Assembly: GCA_964057225.1 (NCBI GenBank)
Contig: OZ059896.1
Coordinates: 2,542,001-2,606,000 of the forward strand
Direction: 5' to 3'
From: Auanema rhodensis
Lineage: Eukaryota; Nematoda; Chromadorea; Rhabditida; Rhabditidae
Length of the DNA: 64,000 bases
Part shown: in pieces, positions 42,201 through 53,480 of the stretch
Numbering within the stretch: the stretch's first letter is position 1
How the letters are laid out: each line of letters starts with the position of its first letter
Notes under the pieces: generated by a model
Seen by the model: only the letters and a program-made list of their open reading frames with translations
Database searches by the model: none
What the model was told of the DNA's origin: nothing
Translations under genes and position numbers: made by a program

Positions 42201-43619
42201 AATATCAATAAAATTTTGTTTTTAGACTAATATGGACATGGGGAATCTAATTTTGAAAACCGCATCTCTTTATCTTTCACGTGAAGCGAGTTACATACCA
42301 AGTGCACATCACGTGTACATTTAATTAGCATAAATTAAAGTTCACGTAAATTTCAAACTCATGGTTACCATGCACCAATATCAATAAAAATTTGTTTTTA
42401 GACTAATATGGACATGGGGAATCTAATTTTGAAAAACGCATCTCTTTATCTTTCACGTGAAGCGAGTTACATACCAAGTGCACATCACGTGTACATTTAA
42501 TTAGCATAAATTAAAGTTCACGTAAAATTCAAAGTCATGGTTACCATGCACCAATATCAATAAAATTTTGTTTTTAGACTAATATGGACATGGGGAATCT
42601 AATTTTGAAAACCGCATCTCTTTATCTTTCACGTGAAGCGAGTTACATACCAAGTGCACATCACGTGTACATTTAATTAGCATAAATTAAAGTTCACGTA
42701 ATTTTCAAAGTCATGGTTACCATGAACCAATATCAATGAATATTTGTTTTTAGACTAATATGGACATGGGGAATCTAATTTTGAAAACCGCATCTATTTA
42801 TCTTTCACGCGAAGCGAGTTACATACCAAGTGCACATCACGTGTACATTTAATTAGCATAAAGTAAAGTTCACGTAAATTTCAAACTCATGGTTACCATG
42901 CACCAATATCAATAAAAATTTGTTTTTAGACTAATATGGACATGGAGAATCTATTTTTAAAAACCGCATCTCTTTATCTTTCACGTGAAGCGAGTTACAT
43001 ACCAAGTGCACATCACGTGTACATTTAATTAGCATAAATTAAAGTTCACGTAATTTTCAAAGTCATGGTTACCATGAACCAATATCAATGAATATTTGTT
43101 TTTAGACTAATATGGACATGGGGAATCTAATTTTGAAAACCGCATCTCTTTATCTTTCACGTGAAGCGAGTTACATACCAAGTGCACATCACGTGTACAT
43201 TTAATTAGCATAAATTAAAGTTCACGTAAATTTCAAACTCATGGTTACCATGCACCAATATCAATAAAAATTTGTTTTTAGACTAATATGGACATGGAGA
43301 ATCTAATTTTGAAAACCGCATCTCTTTATCTTTCACGTGAAGCGAGTTACATACCAAGTGCACATCACGTGTACATTTAATTAGCATAAATTAAAGTTCA
43401 CGTAAATTTCAAACTCATGGTTACCATGCACCAATATCAATAAAAATTTGTTTTTAGACTAATATGGACATGGAGAATCTATTTTTAAAAACCGCATCTC
43501 TTTATCTTTCACGTGAAGCGAGTTACATACCAAGTGCACATCACGTGTACATTTAATTAGCATAAATTAAAGTTCACGTAAATTTCAAACTCATGGTTAC
43601 CATGCACCAATATCAATAA

Positions 43620-45010
43620 AAATTTGTTTTTAGACTAATATGGACATGGGGAATCTAATTTTGAAAACCGCATCTCTTATCTTCCACGTGAAGCGAGTTA
43701 CATACCAAGTGCACATCACGTGTACATTTAATTAGCATAAATTAAAGTTCACGTAATTTTCAAAGTCATGGTTACCATGAACCAATATCAATGAATATTT
43801 GTTTTTAGACTAATATGGACATGGGGAATCTAATTTTGAAAACCGCATCTATTTATCTTTCACGCGAAGCGAGTTACATACCAAGTGCACATCACGTGTA
43901 CATTTAATTAGCATAAAGTAAAGTTCACGTAAATTTCAAACTCATGGTTACCATGCACCAATATCAATAAAAATTTGTTTTTAGACTAATATGGACATGG
44001 GGAATCTAATTTTGAAAAACGCATCTCTTTATCTTTCACGTGAAGCGAGTTACATACCAAGTGCACATCACGTGTACATTTAATTAGCATAAATTAAAGT
44101 TCACGTAAATTTCAAACTCATGGTTACCATGCACCAATATCAATAAAAATTTGTTTTTAGACTAATATGGACATGGGGAATCTAATTTTGAAAACCGCAT
44201 CTCTTATCTTCCACGTGAAGCGAGTTACATACCAAGTGCACATCACGTGTACATTTAATTAGCATAAATTAAAGTTCACGTAATTTTCAAAGTCATGGTT
44301 ACCATGAACCAATATCAATGAATATTTGTTTTTAGACTAATATGGACATGGGGAATCTAATTTTGAAAACCGCATCTATTTATCTTTCACGCGAAGCGAG
44401 TTACATACCAAGTGCACATCACGTGTACATTTAATTAGCATAAAGTAAAGTTCACGTAAATTTCAAACTCATGGTTACCATGCACCAATATCAATAAAAA
44501 TTTGTTTTTAGACTAATATGGACATGGGGAATCTAATTTTGAAAAACGCATCTCTTTATCTTTCACGTGAAGCGAGTTACATACCAAGTGCACATCACGT
44601 GTACATTTAATTAGCATAAATTAAAGTTCACGTAAATTTCAAACTCATGGTTACCATGCACCAATATCAATAAAAATTTGTTTTTAGACTAATATGGACA
44701 TGGGGAATCTAATTTTGAAAACCGCATCTCTTATCTTCCACGTGAAGCGAGTTACATACCAAGTGCACATCACGTGTACAATTAATTAGCATAAATTAAA
44801 GTTCACGTAATTTTCAAAGTCATGGTTACCATGAACCAATATCAATGAATATTTGTTTTTAGACTAATATGGACATGGGGAATCTAATTTTGAAAACCGC
44901 ATCTATTTATCTTTCACGCGAAGCGAGTTACATACCAAGTGCACATCACGTGTACATTTAATTAGCATAAAGTAAAGTTCACGTAAATTTCAAACTCATG
45001 GTTACCATGC
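43620..45010. repeat. 527-bp (3-monomer) higher-order unit, two and a half copies
   Basis: The 175-bp deletion marker lies at 43671, 44198 and 44725, each 527 bp apart. The unit is a 175-bp monomer, a CACGCG monomer and a GAAAAACGC monomer. The third copy stops after its CACGCG monomer. The same 527-bp spacing is seen once at 30305/30832, 36285/36812, 41561/42088 and 46484/47011. The third copy here has TACAATTAATTAGC near 44778, as at 36865 and 42141. Confidence 0.87.
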
Positions 45011-45569
45011 ACCAATATCAATAAAATTTTGTTTTTAGACTAATATGGACATGGGGAATCTAATTTTGAAAACCGCATCTCTTTATCTTTCACGTGAAGC
45101 GAGTTACATACCAAGTGCACATCACGTGTACATTTAATTAGCATAAATTAAAGTTCACGTAAATTTCAAACTCATGGTTACCATGCACCAATATCAATAA
45201 AAATTTGTTTTTAGACTAATATGGACATGGGGAATCTAATTTTGAAAAACGCATCTCTTTATCTTTCACGTGAAGCGAGTTACATACCAAGTGCACATCA
45301 CGTGTACATTTAATTAGCATAAATTAAAGTTCACGTAAAATTCAAAGTCATGGTTACCATGCACCAATATCAATAAAATTTTGTTTTTAGACTAATATGG
45401 ACATGGGGAATCTAATTTTAAAAACCGCATCTTTTTATCTTTCACGTGAAGCGAGTTACATACCAAGTGCACATCACGTGTACATTTAATTAGCATAAAT
45501 TAAAGTTCACGTAAATTTCAAAGTCATGGTTACCATGCACCAATATCAATAAAATTTTGTTTTTAGACT

Positions 45570-47714
45570 AATATGGACATGGGGAATCTAATTTTGAAAA
45601 ACGCATCTCTTTATCTTTCACGTGAAGCGAGTTACATACCAAGTGCACATCACGTGTACATTTAATTAGCATAAATTAAAGTTCACGTAAAATTCAAAGT
45701 CATGGTTACCATGCACCAATATCAATAAAATTTTGTTTTTAGACTAATATGGACATGGGGAATCTAATTTTGAAAACCGCATCTTTTTATCTTTCACGTG
45801 AAGCGAGTTACATACCAAGTGCACATCACGTGTACATTTAATTAGCATAAATTAAAGTTCACGTAAATTTCAAAGTCATGGTTACCATGCACCAATATCA
45901 ATAAAATTTTGTTTTTAGACTAATATGGACATGGGGAATCTAATTTTGAAAACCGCATCTCTTTATCTTTCACGTGAAGCGAGTTACATACCAAGTGCAC
46001 ATCACGTGTACATTTAATTAGCATAAATTAAAGTTCACGTAAATTTCAAACTCATGGTTACCATGCACCAATATCAATAAAAATTTGTTTTTAGACTAAT
46101 ATGGACATGGAGAATCTAATTTTGAAAACCGCATCTCTTTATCTTTCACGTGAAGCGAGTTACATACCAAGTGCACATCACGTGTACATTTAATTAGCAT
46201 AAATTAAAGTTCACGTAAATTTCAAACTCATGGTTACCATGCACCAATATCAATAAAAATTTGTTTTTAGACTAATATGGACATGGAGAATCTATTTTTA
46301 AAAACCGCATCTCTTTATCTTTCACGTGAAGCGAGTTACATACCAAGTGCACATCACGTGTACATTTAATTAGCATAAATTAAAGTTCACGTAAATTTCA
46401 AACTCATGGTTACCATGCACCAATATCAATAAAAATTTGTTTTTAGACTAATATGGACATGGGGAATCTAATTTTGAAAACCGCATCTCTTATCTTCCAC
46501 GTGAAGCGAGTTACATACCAAGTGCACATCACGTGTACATTTAATTAGCATAAATTAAAGTTCACGTAATTTTCAAAGTCATGGTTACCATGAACCAATA
46601 TCAATGAATATTTGTTTTTAGACTAATATGGACATGGGGAATCTAATTTTGAAAACCGCATCTATTTATCTTTCACGCGAAGCGAGTTACATACCAAGTG
46701 CACATCACGTGTACATTTAATTAGCATAAAGTAAAGTTCACGTAAATTTCAAACTCATGGTTACCATGCACCAATATCAATAAAAATTTGTTTTTAGACT
46801 AATATGGACATGGGGAATCTAATTTTGAAAAACGCATCTCTTTATCTTTCACGTGAAGCGAGTTACATACCAAGTGCACATCACGTGTACATTTAATTAG
46901 CATAAATTAAAGTTCACGTAAATTTCAAACTCATGGTTACCATGCACCAATATCAATAAAAATTTGTTTTTAGACTAATATGGACATGGGGAATCTAATT
47001 TTGAAAACCGCATCTCTTATCTTCCACGTGAAGCGAGTTACATACCAAGTGCACATCACGTGTACATTTAATTAGCATAAATTAAAGTTCACGTAATTTT
47101 CAAAGTCATGGTTACCATGAACCAATATCAATGAATATTTGTTTTTAGACTAATATGGACATGGGGAATCTAATTTTGAAAACCGCATCTATTTATCTTT
47201 CACGCGAAGCGAGTTACATACCAAGTGCACATCACGTGTACATTTAATTAGCATAAAGTAAAGTTCACGTAAATTTCAAACTCATGGTTACCATGCACCA
47301 ATATCAATAAAAATTTGTTTTTAGACTGATATGGACATGGGGAATCTAATTTTGAAAAACGCATCTCTTTATCTTTCACGTGAAGCGAGTTACATACCAA
47401 GTGCACATCACGTGTACATTTAATTAGCATAAATTAAAGTTCACGTAAATTTCAAAGTCATGGTTACCATGCACCAATATCAATAAAATTTTGTTTTTAG
47501 ACTAATATGGACATGGGAAATCTAAATTTGAAAACCGCATCTCTTTATCTTTCACGTGAAGCGAGTTACATACCAAGTGCACATCACGTGTACATTTAAT
47601 TAGCATAAATTAAAGTTCACGTAAATTTCAAACTCATGGTTACCATGCACCAATATCAATAAAATTTTGTTTTTAGACTAATATGGACATGGGGAATCTA
47701 ATTTTGAAAACCGC
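45570..47714. repeat. 2.1-kb duplicated block, right copy (offset 16179 bp)
   Basis: This is the partner of 29390-31535. It contains the last two 175-bp monomers of the window (near 46484 and 47011). The offset equals 92 monomers less 13 bases, in keeping with thirteen 175-bp monomers lying between equivalent points. Confidence 0.85.
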
Positions 47715-48376
47715 ATCTCTTTATCTTTCACGTGAAGCGAGTTACATACCAAGTGCACATCACGTGTACATTTAATTAGCATAAATTAAAGTTCACGTAA
47801 ATTTCAAAGTCATGGTTACCATGCACCAATATCAATAAAAATTTGTTTTTAGACTAATATGGACATGGAGAATCCATTTTTAAAAACCGCATCTCTTTAT
47901 CTTCCACGTGAAGCGAGTTACATACCAAGTGCACATCACGTGTACATTTAATTAGCATAAATTAAAGTTCACGTAAATTTCAAACTCATGGTTACCATGC
48001 ACCAATATCAATAAAAATTTGTTTTCAAACTAATATGGACATGGGGATTCTAATTTTGAAAACCGCATCTCTTTATCTTTCACGTGAAGCGAGTTACATA
48101 CCAAGTGCACATCACGTGTACATTTAATTAGCATAAATTAAAGTTCACGTAAAATTCAAAGTCATGGTTACCATGCACCAATATCAATAAAATTTTGTTT
48201 TTAGACTAATATGGACATGGGGAATCTAATTTTGAAAACCGCATCTTTTTATCTTTCACGTGAAGCGAGTTACATACCAAGTGCACATCACGTGTACATT
48301 TAATTAGCATAAATTAAAGTTCACGTAAATTTCAAACTCATGGTTACCATGCACCAATATCAATAAAAATTTGTTT

Positions 48377-49770
48377 TTAGACTAATATGGACATGGAGAA
48401 TCTAATTTCGAAAATCGCATCTCTTTATCTTCCACGTGAGGCGAGTTACATACCAAGTGCACATCACGTGTACATTTAATTAGCATAAATTAAAGTTCAC
48501 GTAAATTTCAAAGTCATGGTTACCATGAACCAATATCAATAAAAATTTGTTTTTAGACTAATATGGACATGGGGAATCTAATTTTGAAAACCGCATCTCT
48601 TTATCTTTCAAGTGAAGCGAGTTACATACCAAGTGCACATCACGTGTACATTTAATTAGCATAAATTAAAGTTCACGTAAATTTCAAATTCATGGTTACC
48701 ATGAACCAATATCAATAAAAATTTGTTTTCAAACTAATATGGACATGGGGATTCTAATTTTGAAAACCGCATCTCTTTATCTTTCACGTGAAGCGAGTTA
48801 CATACCTAGTGCACATCACGTGTACATTTAATTAGCATAAATTAAAGTTCACGTAAATTTCAAAGTCATGGTTACCATGCACCAATATTAATAAAAATTT
48901 GTTTTTAGACTAATATGGACATGGGGAATCTAATTTTGAAAACCGCATCTCTTTATCTTTCACGTGAAGCGAGTTACATACCAAGTGCACATCACGTGTA
49001 CACTTAATTAGCATAAATTAAAGTTCACGTAAATTTCAAAGTCATGGTTACCATGCACCAATATCAATAAAAATTTGTTTTTAGACTAATATGGACATGG
49101 GGAATCTAATTTTGAAAACCGCATCTCTTTATCTTTCACGTGAAGCGAGTTACATACCAAGTGCACATCACGTGTACATTTAATTAGCATAAATTAAAGT
49201 TCACGTAAATTTCAAAGTCATGGTTACCATGAACCAATATCAATAAAAATTTGTTTTTAGACTAATATGGACATGGGGAATCTAATTTTGAAAACTGCAT
49301 CTCTTTATCTTTCACGTGAAGCGAGTTACACACCAAGTGCACATCACGTGTACATTTAATTAGCATAAATTAAAGTTCATGTAAATTTCAAAGTCATGGT
49401 TACCATGCACCAATATCAATAAAAGTTTGTTTTTAGACTAATATGGACATGGGGAATCTAATTTTGAGAACCGCATCTCTTTATCTTTCACGTGAAGCGA
49501 GTTACATATAAAGTGCACATCACGTGTACATTTAATTAGCATAAATTAAAGTTCACGTAAGTTTCAAAGTCATGGTTACCATGAACCAATATCAATAAAA
49601 ATTTGTTTTTAGACTAATATGGACATGGGGAATCTAATTTTGAAAACCGCATCTCTTTATCTTTCACGTGAAGCGAGTTACATACCAAGTGCACATCACG
49701 TGTACATTTAATTAGCATAAATTAAAGTTCACGTAAATTTCAAAGTCATGGTTACCATGAACCAATATCA
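48377..49770. repeat. Left copy of a 16-monomer (2816-bp) offset duplication
   Basis: This stretch recurs at about 51193-52590. Shared markers are TTTCGAAAATCG (48408 and 51224), CAAACTAATATGG (48730 and 51546) and TACACTTAATTAGC (49001 and 51817). Differences noticed are TTCCACGTGAGG near 48431 against TTTCACGTGAGG, TTTTGAAAACC against TTTTAAAAACC near 51930, and GTTACACACC near 49330 against GTTACATACC. The right copy continues with an extra TTTTTAAAACCGCATTTC monomer. Confidence 0.82.
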
Positions 49771-51545
49771 ATAAAAATTTGTTTTTAGACTAATATGGAC
49801 ATGGGGAATCTAATTTTGAAAACTGCATCTCTTTATCTTTCACGTGAAGCGAGTTACATACCAAGTGCACATCACGTGTACATTTAATTAGCATAAATTA
49901 AAGTTCATGTAAATTTCAAAGTCATGGTTACCATGCACCAATATCAATAAAAGTTTGTTTTTAGACTAATACGGACATGGGGAATCTAATTTTGAGAACC
50001 GCATCTCTTTATCTTTCACGTGAAGCGAGTTACATATAAAGTGCACATCACGTGTACATTTAATTAGCATAAATTAAAGTTCACGTAAGTTTCAAAGTCA
50101 TGGTTACCATGAACCAATATCAATAAAAATTTGTTTTCAAACTAATATGGACATGGGGAATCTAATTTTGAAAACCGCATCTCTTTATCTTTCACGTGAA
50201 GCGAGTTACATACCAAGTGCACATCACGTGTACATTTAATTAGCATAAATTAAAGTTCACGTAAATTTCAAAGTCATGGTTACCATGAACCAATATCAAT
50301 AAAAATTTGTTTTTAAACTAATATGGACATGGGGATTCTAATTTTGAAAACCGCATCTCTTTATCTTTCACGTGAAGCGAGTTACATACCTAGTGCACAT
50401 CACGTGTACATTTAATTAGCATAAATTAAAGTTCACGTAAATTTCAAAGTCATGGTTACCATGAACCAATATCAATAAAAATTTGTTTTTAGACTAATTT
50501 GGACATGGGGATTCTAATTTTGAAAACCGCATCTCTTTATCTTTCACGTGAAGCGAGTTACATACCTAGTGCACATCACGTGTACATTTAATTAGCATAA
50601 ATTAAAGTTCACGTAAATTTCAAAGTCATGGTTACCATGAACCAATATCAATAAAAATTTGTTTTTAAACTAATATGGACATGGGGAATCTAATTTTGAA
50701 AACCGCATCTCTTTATCTTTCACGTGAAGCGAGTTACATACCTAGTGCACATCACGTGTACATTTAATTAGCATAACTTAAAGTTCACGTAAATTTCAAA
50801 GTCATGGTTACCATGCACCAATATCAATAAAAATTTGTTTTCAAACTAATATGGACATGGGGATTCTAATTTTGAAAACCGCATCTCTTTATCTTTCACG
50901 TGAAGCGAGTTACATACCAAGTGCACATCACGTGTACATTTAATTAGCATAAATTAAAGTTCACGTAAAATTCAAAGTCATGGTTACCATGCACCAATAT
51001 CAATAAAATTTTGTTTTTAGACTAATATGGACATGGGGAATCTAATTTTGAAAACCGCATCTCTTTATCTTTCACGTGAAGCGAGTTACATACCAAGTGC
51101 ACATCACGTGTACATTTAATTAGCATAAATTAAAGTTCACGTAAATTTCAAACTCATGGTTACCATGCACCAATATCAATAAAAATTTGTTTTTAGACTA
51201 ATATGGACATGGAGAATCTAATTTCGAAAATCGCATCTCTTTATCTTTCACGTGAGGCGAGTTACATACCAAGTGCACATCACGTGTACATTTAATTAGC
51301 ATAAATTAAAGTTCACGTAAATTTCAAAGTCATGGTTACCATGAACCAATATCAATAAAAATTTGTTTTTAGACTAATATGGACATGGGGAATCTAATTT
51401 TGAAAACCGCATCTCTTTATCTTTCAAGTGAAGCGAGTTACATACCAAGTGCACATCACGTGTACATTTAATTAGCATAAATTAAAGTTCACGTAAATTT
51501 CAAATTCATGGTTACCATGAACCAATATCAATAAAAATTTGTTTT

Positions 51546-53130
51546 CAAACTAATATGGACATGGGGATTCTAATTTTGAAAACCGCATCTCTTTATCTTT
51601 CACGTGAAGCGAGTTACATACCTAGTGCACATCACGTGTACATTTAATTAGCATAAATTAAAGTTCACGTAAATTTCAAAGTCATGGTTACCATGCACCA
51701 ATATTAATAAAAATTTGTTTTTAGACTAATATGGACATGGGGAATCTAATTTTGAAAACCGCATCTCTTTATCTTTCACGTGAAGCGAGTTACATACCAA
51801 GTGCACATCACGTGTACACTTAATTAGCATAAATTAAAGTTCACGTAAATTTCAAAGTCATGGTTACCATGCACCAATATCAATAAAAATTTGTTTTTAG
51901 ACTAATATGGACATGGGGAATCTAATTTTAAAAACCGCATCTCTTTATCTTTCACGTGAAGCGAGTTACATACCAAGTGCACATCACGTGTACATTTAAT
52001 TAGCATAAATTAAAGTTCACGTAAATTTCAAAGTCATGGTTACCATGAACCAATATCAATAAAAATTTGTTTTTAGACTAATATGGACATGGGGAATCTA
52101 ATTTTGAAAACTGCATCTCTTTATCTTTCACGTGAAGCGAGTTACATACCAAGTGCACATCACGTGTACATTTAATTAGCATAAATTAAAGTTCATGTAA
52201 ATTTCAAAGTCATGGTTACCATGCACCAATATCAATAAAAGTTTGTTTTTAGACTAATATGGACATGGGGAATCTAATTTTGAGAACCGCATCTCTTTAT
52301 CTTTCACGTGAAGCGAGTTACATATAAAGTGCACATCACGTGTACATTTAATTAGCATAAATTAAAGTTCACGTAAGTTTCAAAGTCATGGTTACCATGA
52401 ACCAATATCAATAAAAATTTGTTTTTAGACTAATATGGACATGGGGAATCTAATTTTGAAAACCGCATCTCTTTATCTTTCACGTGAAGCGAGTTACATA
52501 CCAAGTGCACATCACGTGTACATTTAATTAGCATAAATTAAAGTTCACGTAAATTTCAAAGTCATGGTTACCATGAACCAATATCAATAAAAATTTGTTT
52601 TTAAACTAATATGGACATGGGGAATCTAATTTTTAAAACCGCATTTCTTTATCTTTCAAGTGAAGCGAGTTACATACCAAGTGCACATCACGTGTACATT
52701 TAATTAGCATAAATTAAAGTTCACGTAAATTTCAAAGTCATGGTTACCATGAACCAATATCAATAAAAATTTGTTTTTAGACTAATATGGACATGGGGAA
52801 TCTAATTTTGAAAACTGCATCTCTTTATCTTTCACGTGAAGCGAGTTACATACCAAGTGCACATCACGTGTACATTTAATTAGCATAAATTAAAGTTCAT
52901 GTAAATTTCAAAGTCATGGTTACCATGCACCAATATCAATAAAAGTTTGTTTTTAGACTAATATGGACATGGGGAATCTAATTTTGAGAACCGCATCTCT
53001 TTATCTTTCACGTGAAGCGAGTTACATATAAAGTGCACATCACGTGTACATTTAATTAGCATAAATTAAAGTTCACGTAAGTTTCAAAGTCATGGTTACC
53101 ATGAACCAATATCAATAAAAATTTGTTTTT
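51546..53130. repeat. Block also repeated at an offset of 4576 bp (26 monomers)
   Basis: CAAACTAATATGG at 51546, CACTTAATTAGC at 51817 and the GCATTTC monomer at 52641 each recur 4576 bp downstream (56122, 56393 and 57217). The copy at about 56122-57706 therefore makes a third member of a family with 51546 onward and 59114 onward. A private change in it is AAGTTCACATC near 56377. Confidence 0.82.
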
Positions 53131-53480
53131 AGACTAATATGGACATGGGGAATCTAATTTTGAAAACCGCATCTCTTTATCTTTCACGTGAAGCGAGTTA
53201 CATACCAAGTGCACATCACGTGTACATTTAATTAGCATAAATTAAAGTTCACGTAAATTTCAAAGTCATGGTTACCATGAACCAATATCAATAAAAATTT
53301 GTTTTTAAACTAATATGGACATGGGGAATCTAATTTTTAAAACCGCATTTCTTTATCTTTCAAGTGAAGCGAGTTACATACCAAGTGCACATCACGTGTA
53401 CATTTAATTAGCATAAATTAAAGTTCACGTAAATTTCAAAGTCATGGTTACCATGAACCAATATCAATAAAAATTTGTTT
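52600..53480. repeat. 704-bp (4-monomer) tandem duplication in zone 3
   Basis: The monomer with TTTTTAAAACCGCATTTC and CTTTCAAGTGAAG occurs at 52641 and 53345, 704 bp apart. Between them lie monomers marked AAAACTGCATC/GTTCATG, TGAGAACC/CATATAAAGTGC and an ordinary one. The same pair recurs at 60209 and 60913 as part of the 7568-bp duplication, so the 704-bp event is older than that duplication. Confidence 0.85.

Larger units (their letters stand above)
6000..47100. repeat. Class of 24 monomers of 175 bp sharing one deletion
   Basis: In 24 copies the stretch CATCTCTTTATC reads CATCTCTTATC, one T short. They lie near 6032, 9727, 15884, 19052, 22745, 25033, 26613, 28550, 28902, 30305, 30832, 32945, 34530, 36285, 36812, 38223, 39453, 41561, 42088, 43671, 44198, 44725, 46484 and 47011. 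All also carry TTCCACGTG. The most parsimonious reading is one deletion event followed by copying through the array. The total fully explains the phase drift of the window. Confidence 0.92.
19181..48376. repeat. Zone 2: 166 monomers, rich in 175-bp and CACGCG-marked units
   Basis: The phase slips by 20 bases across this zone, matching twenty 175-bp monomers. The typical pair is a 175-bp monomer with CTCTTATCTTCC, GTAATTTTCAAAG and GAACCAATATCAATGAATATTTG-type ends, followed by a monomer with CTATTTATCTTTCACGCG and ATAAAGTAAAG. The zone also holds monomers marked GAAAAACGC, TTTTCAAACT, AGTCACATACC, TGGTCATGGGG and GCATCTTTTTATC. These are arranged in overlapping higher-order repeats of 3, 4, 9 and more monomers. 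Confidence 0.82.
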
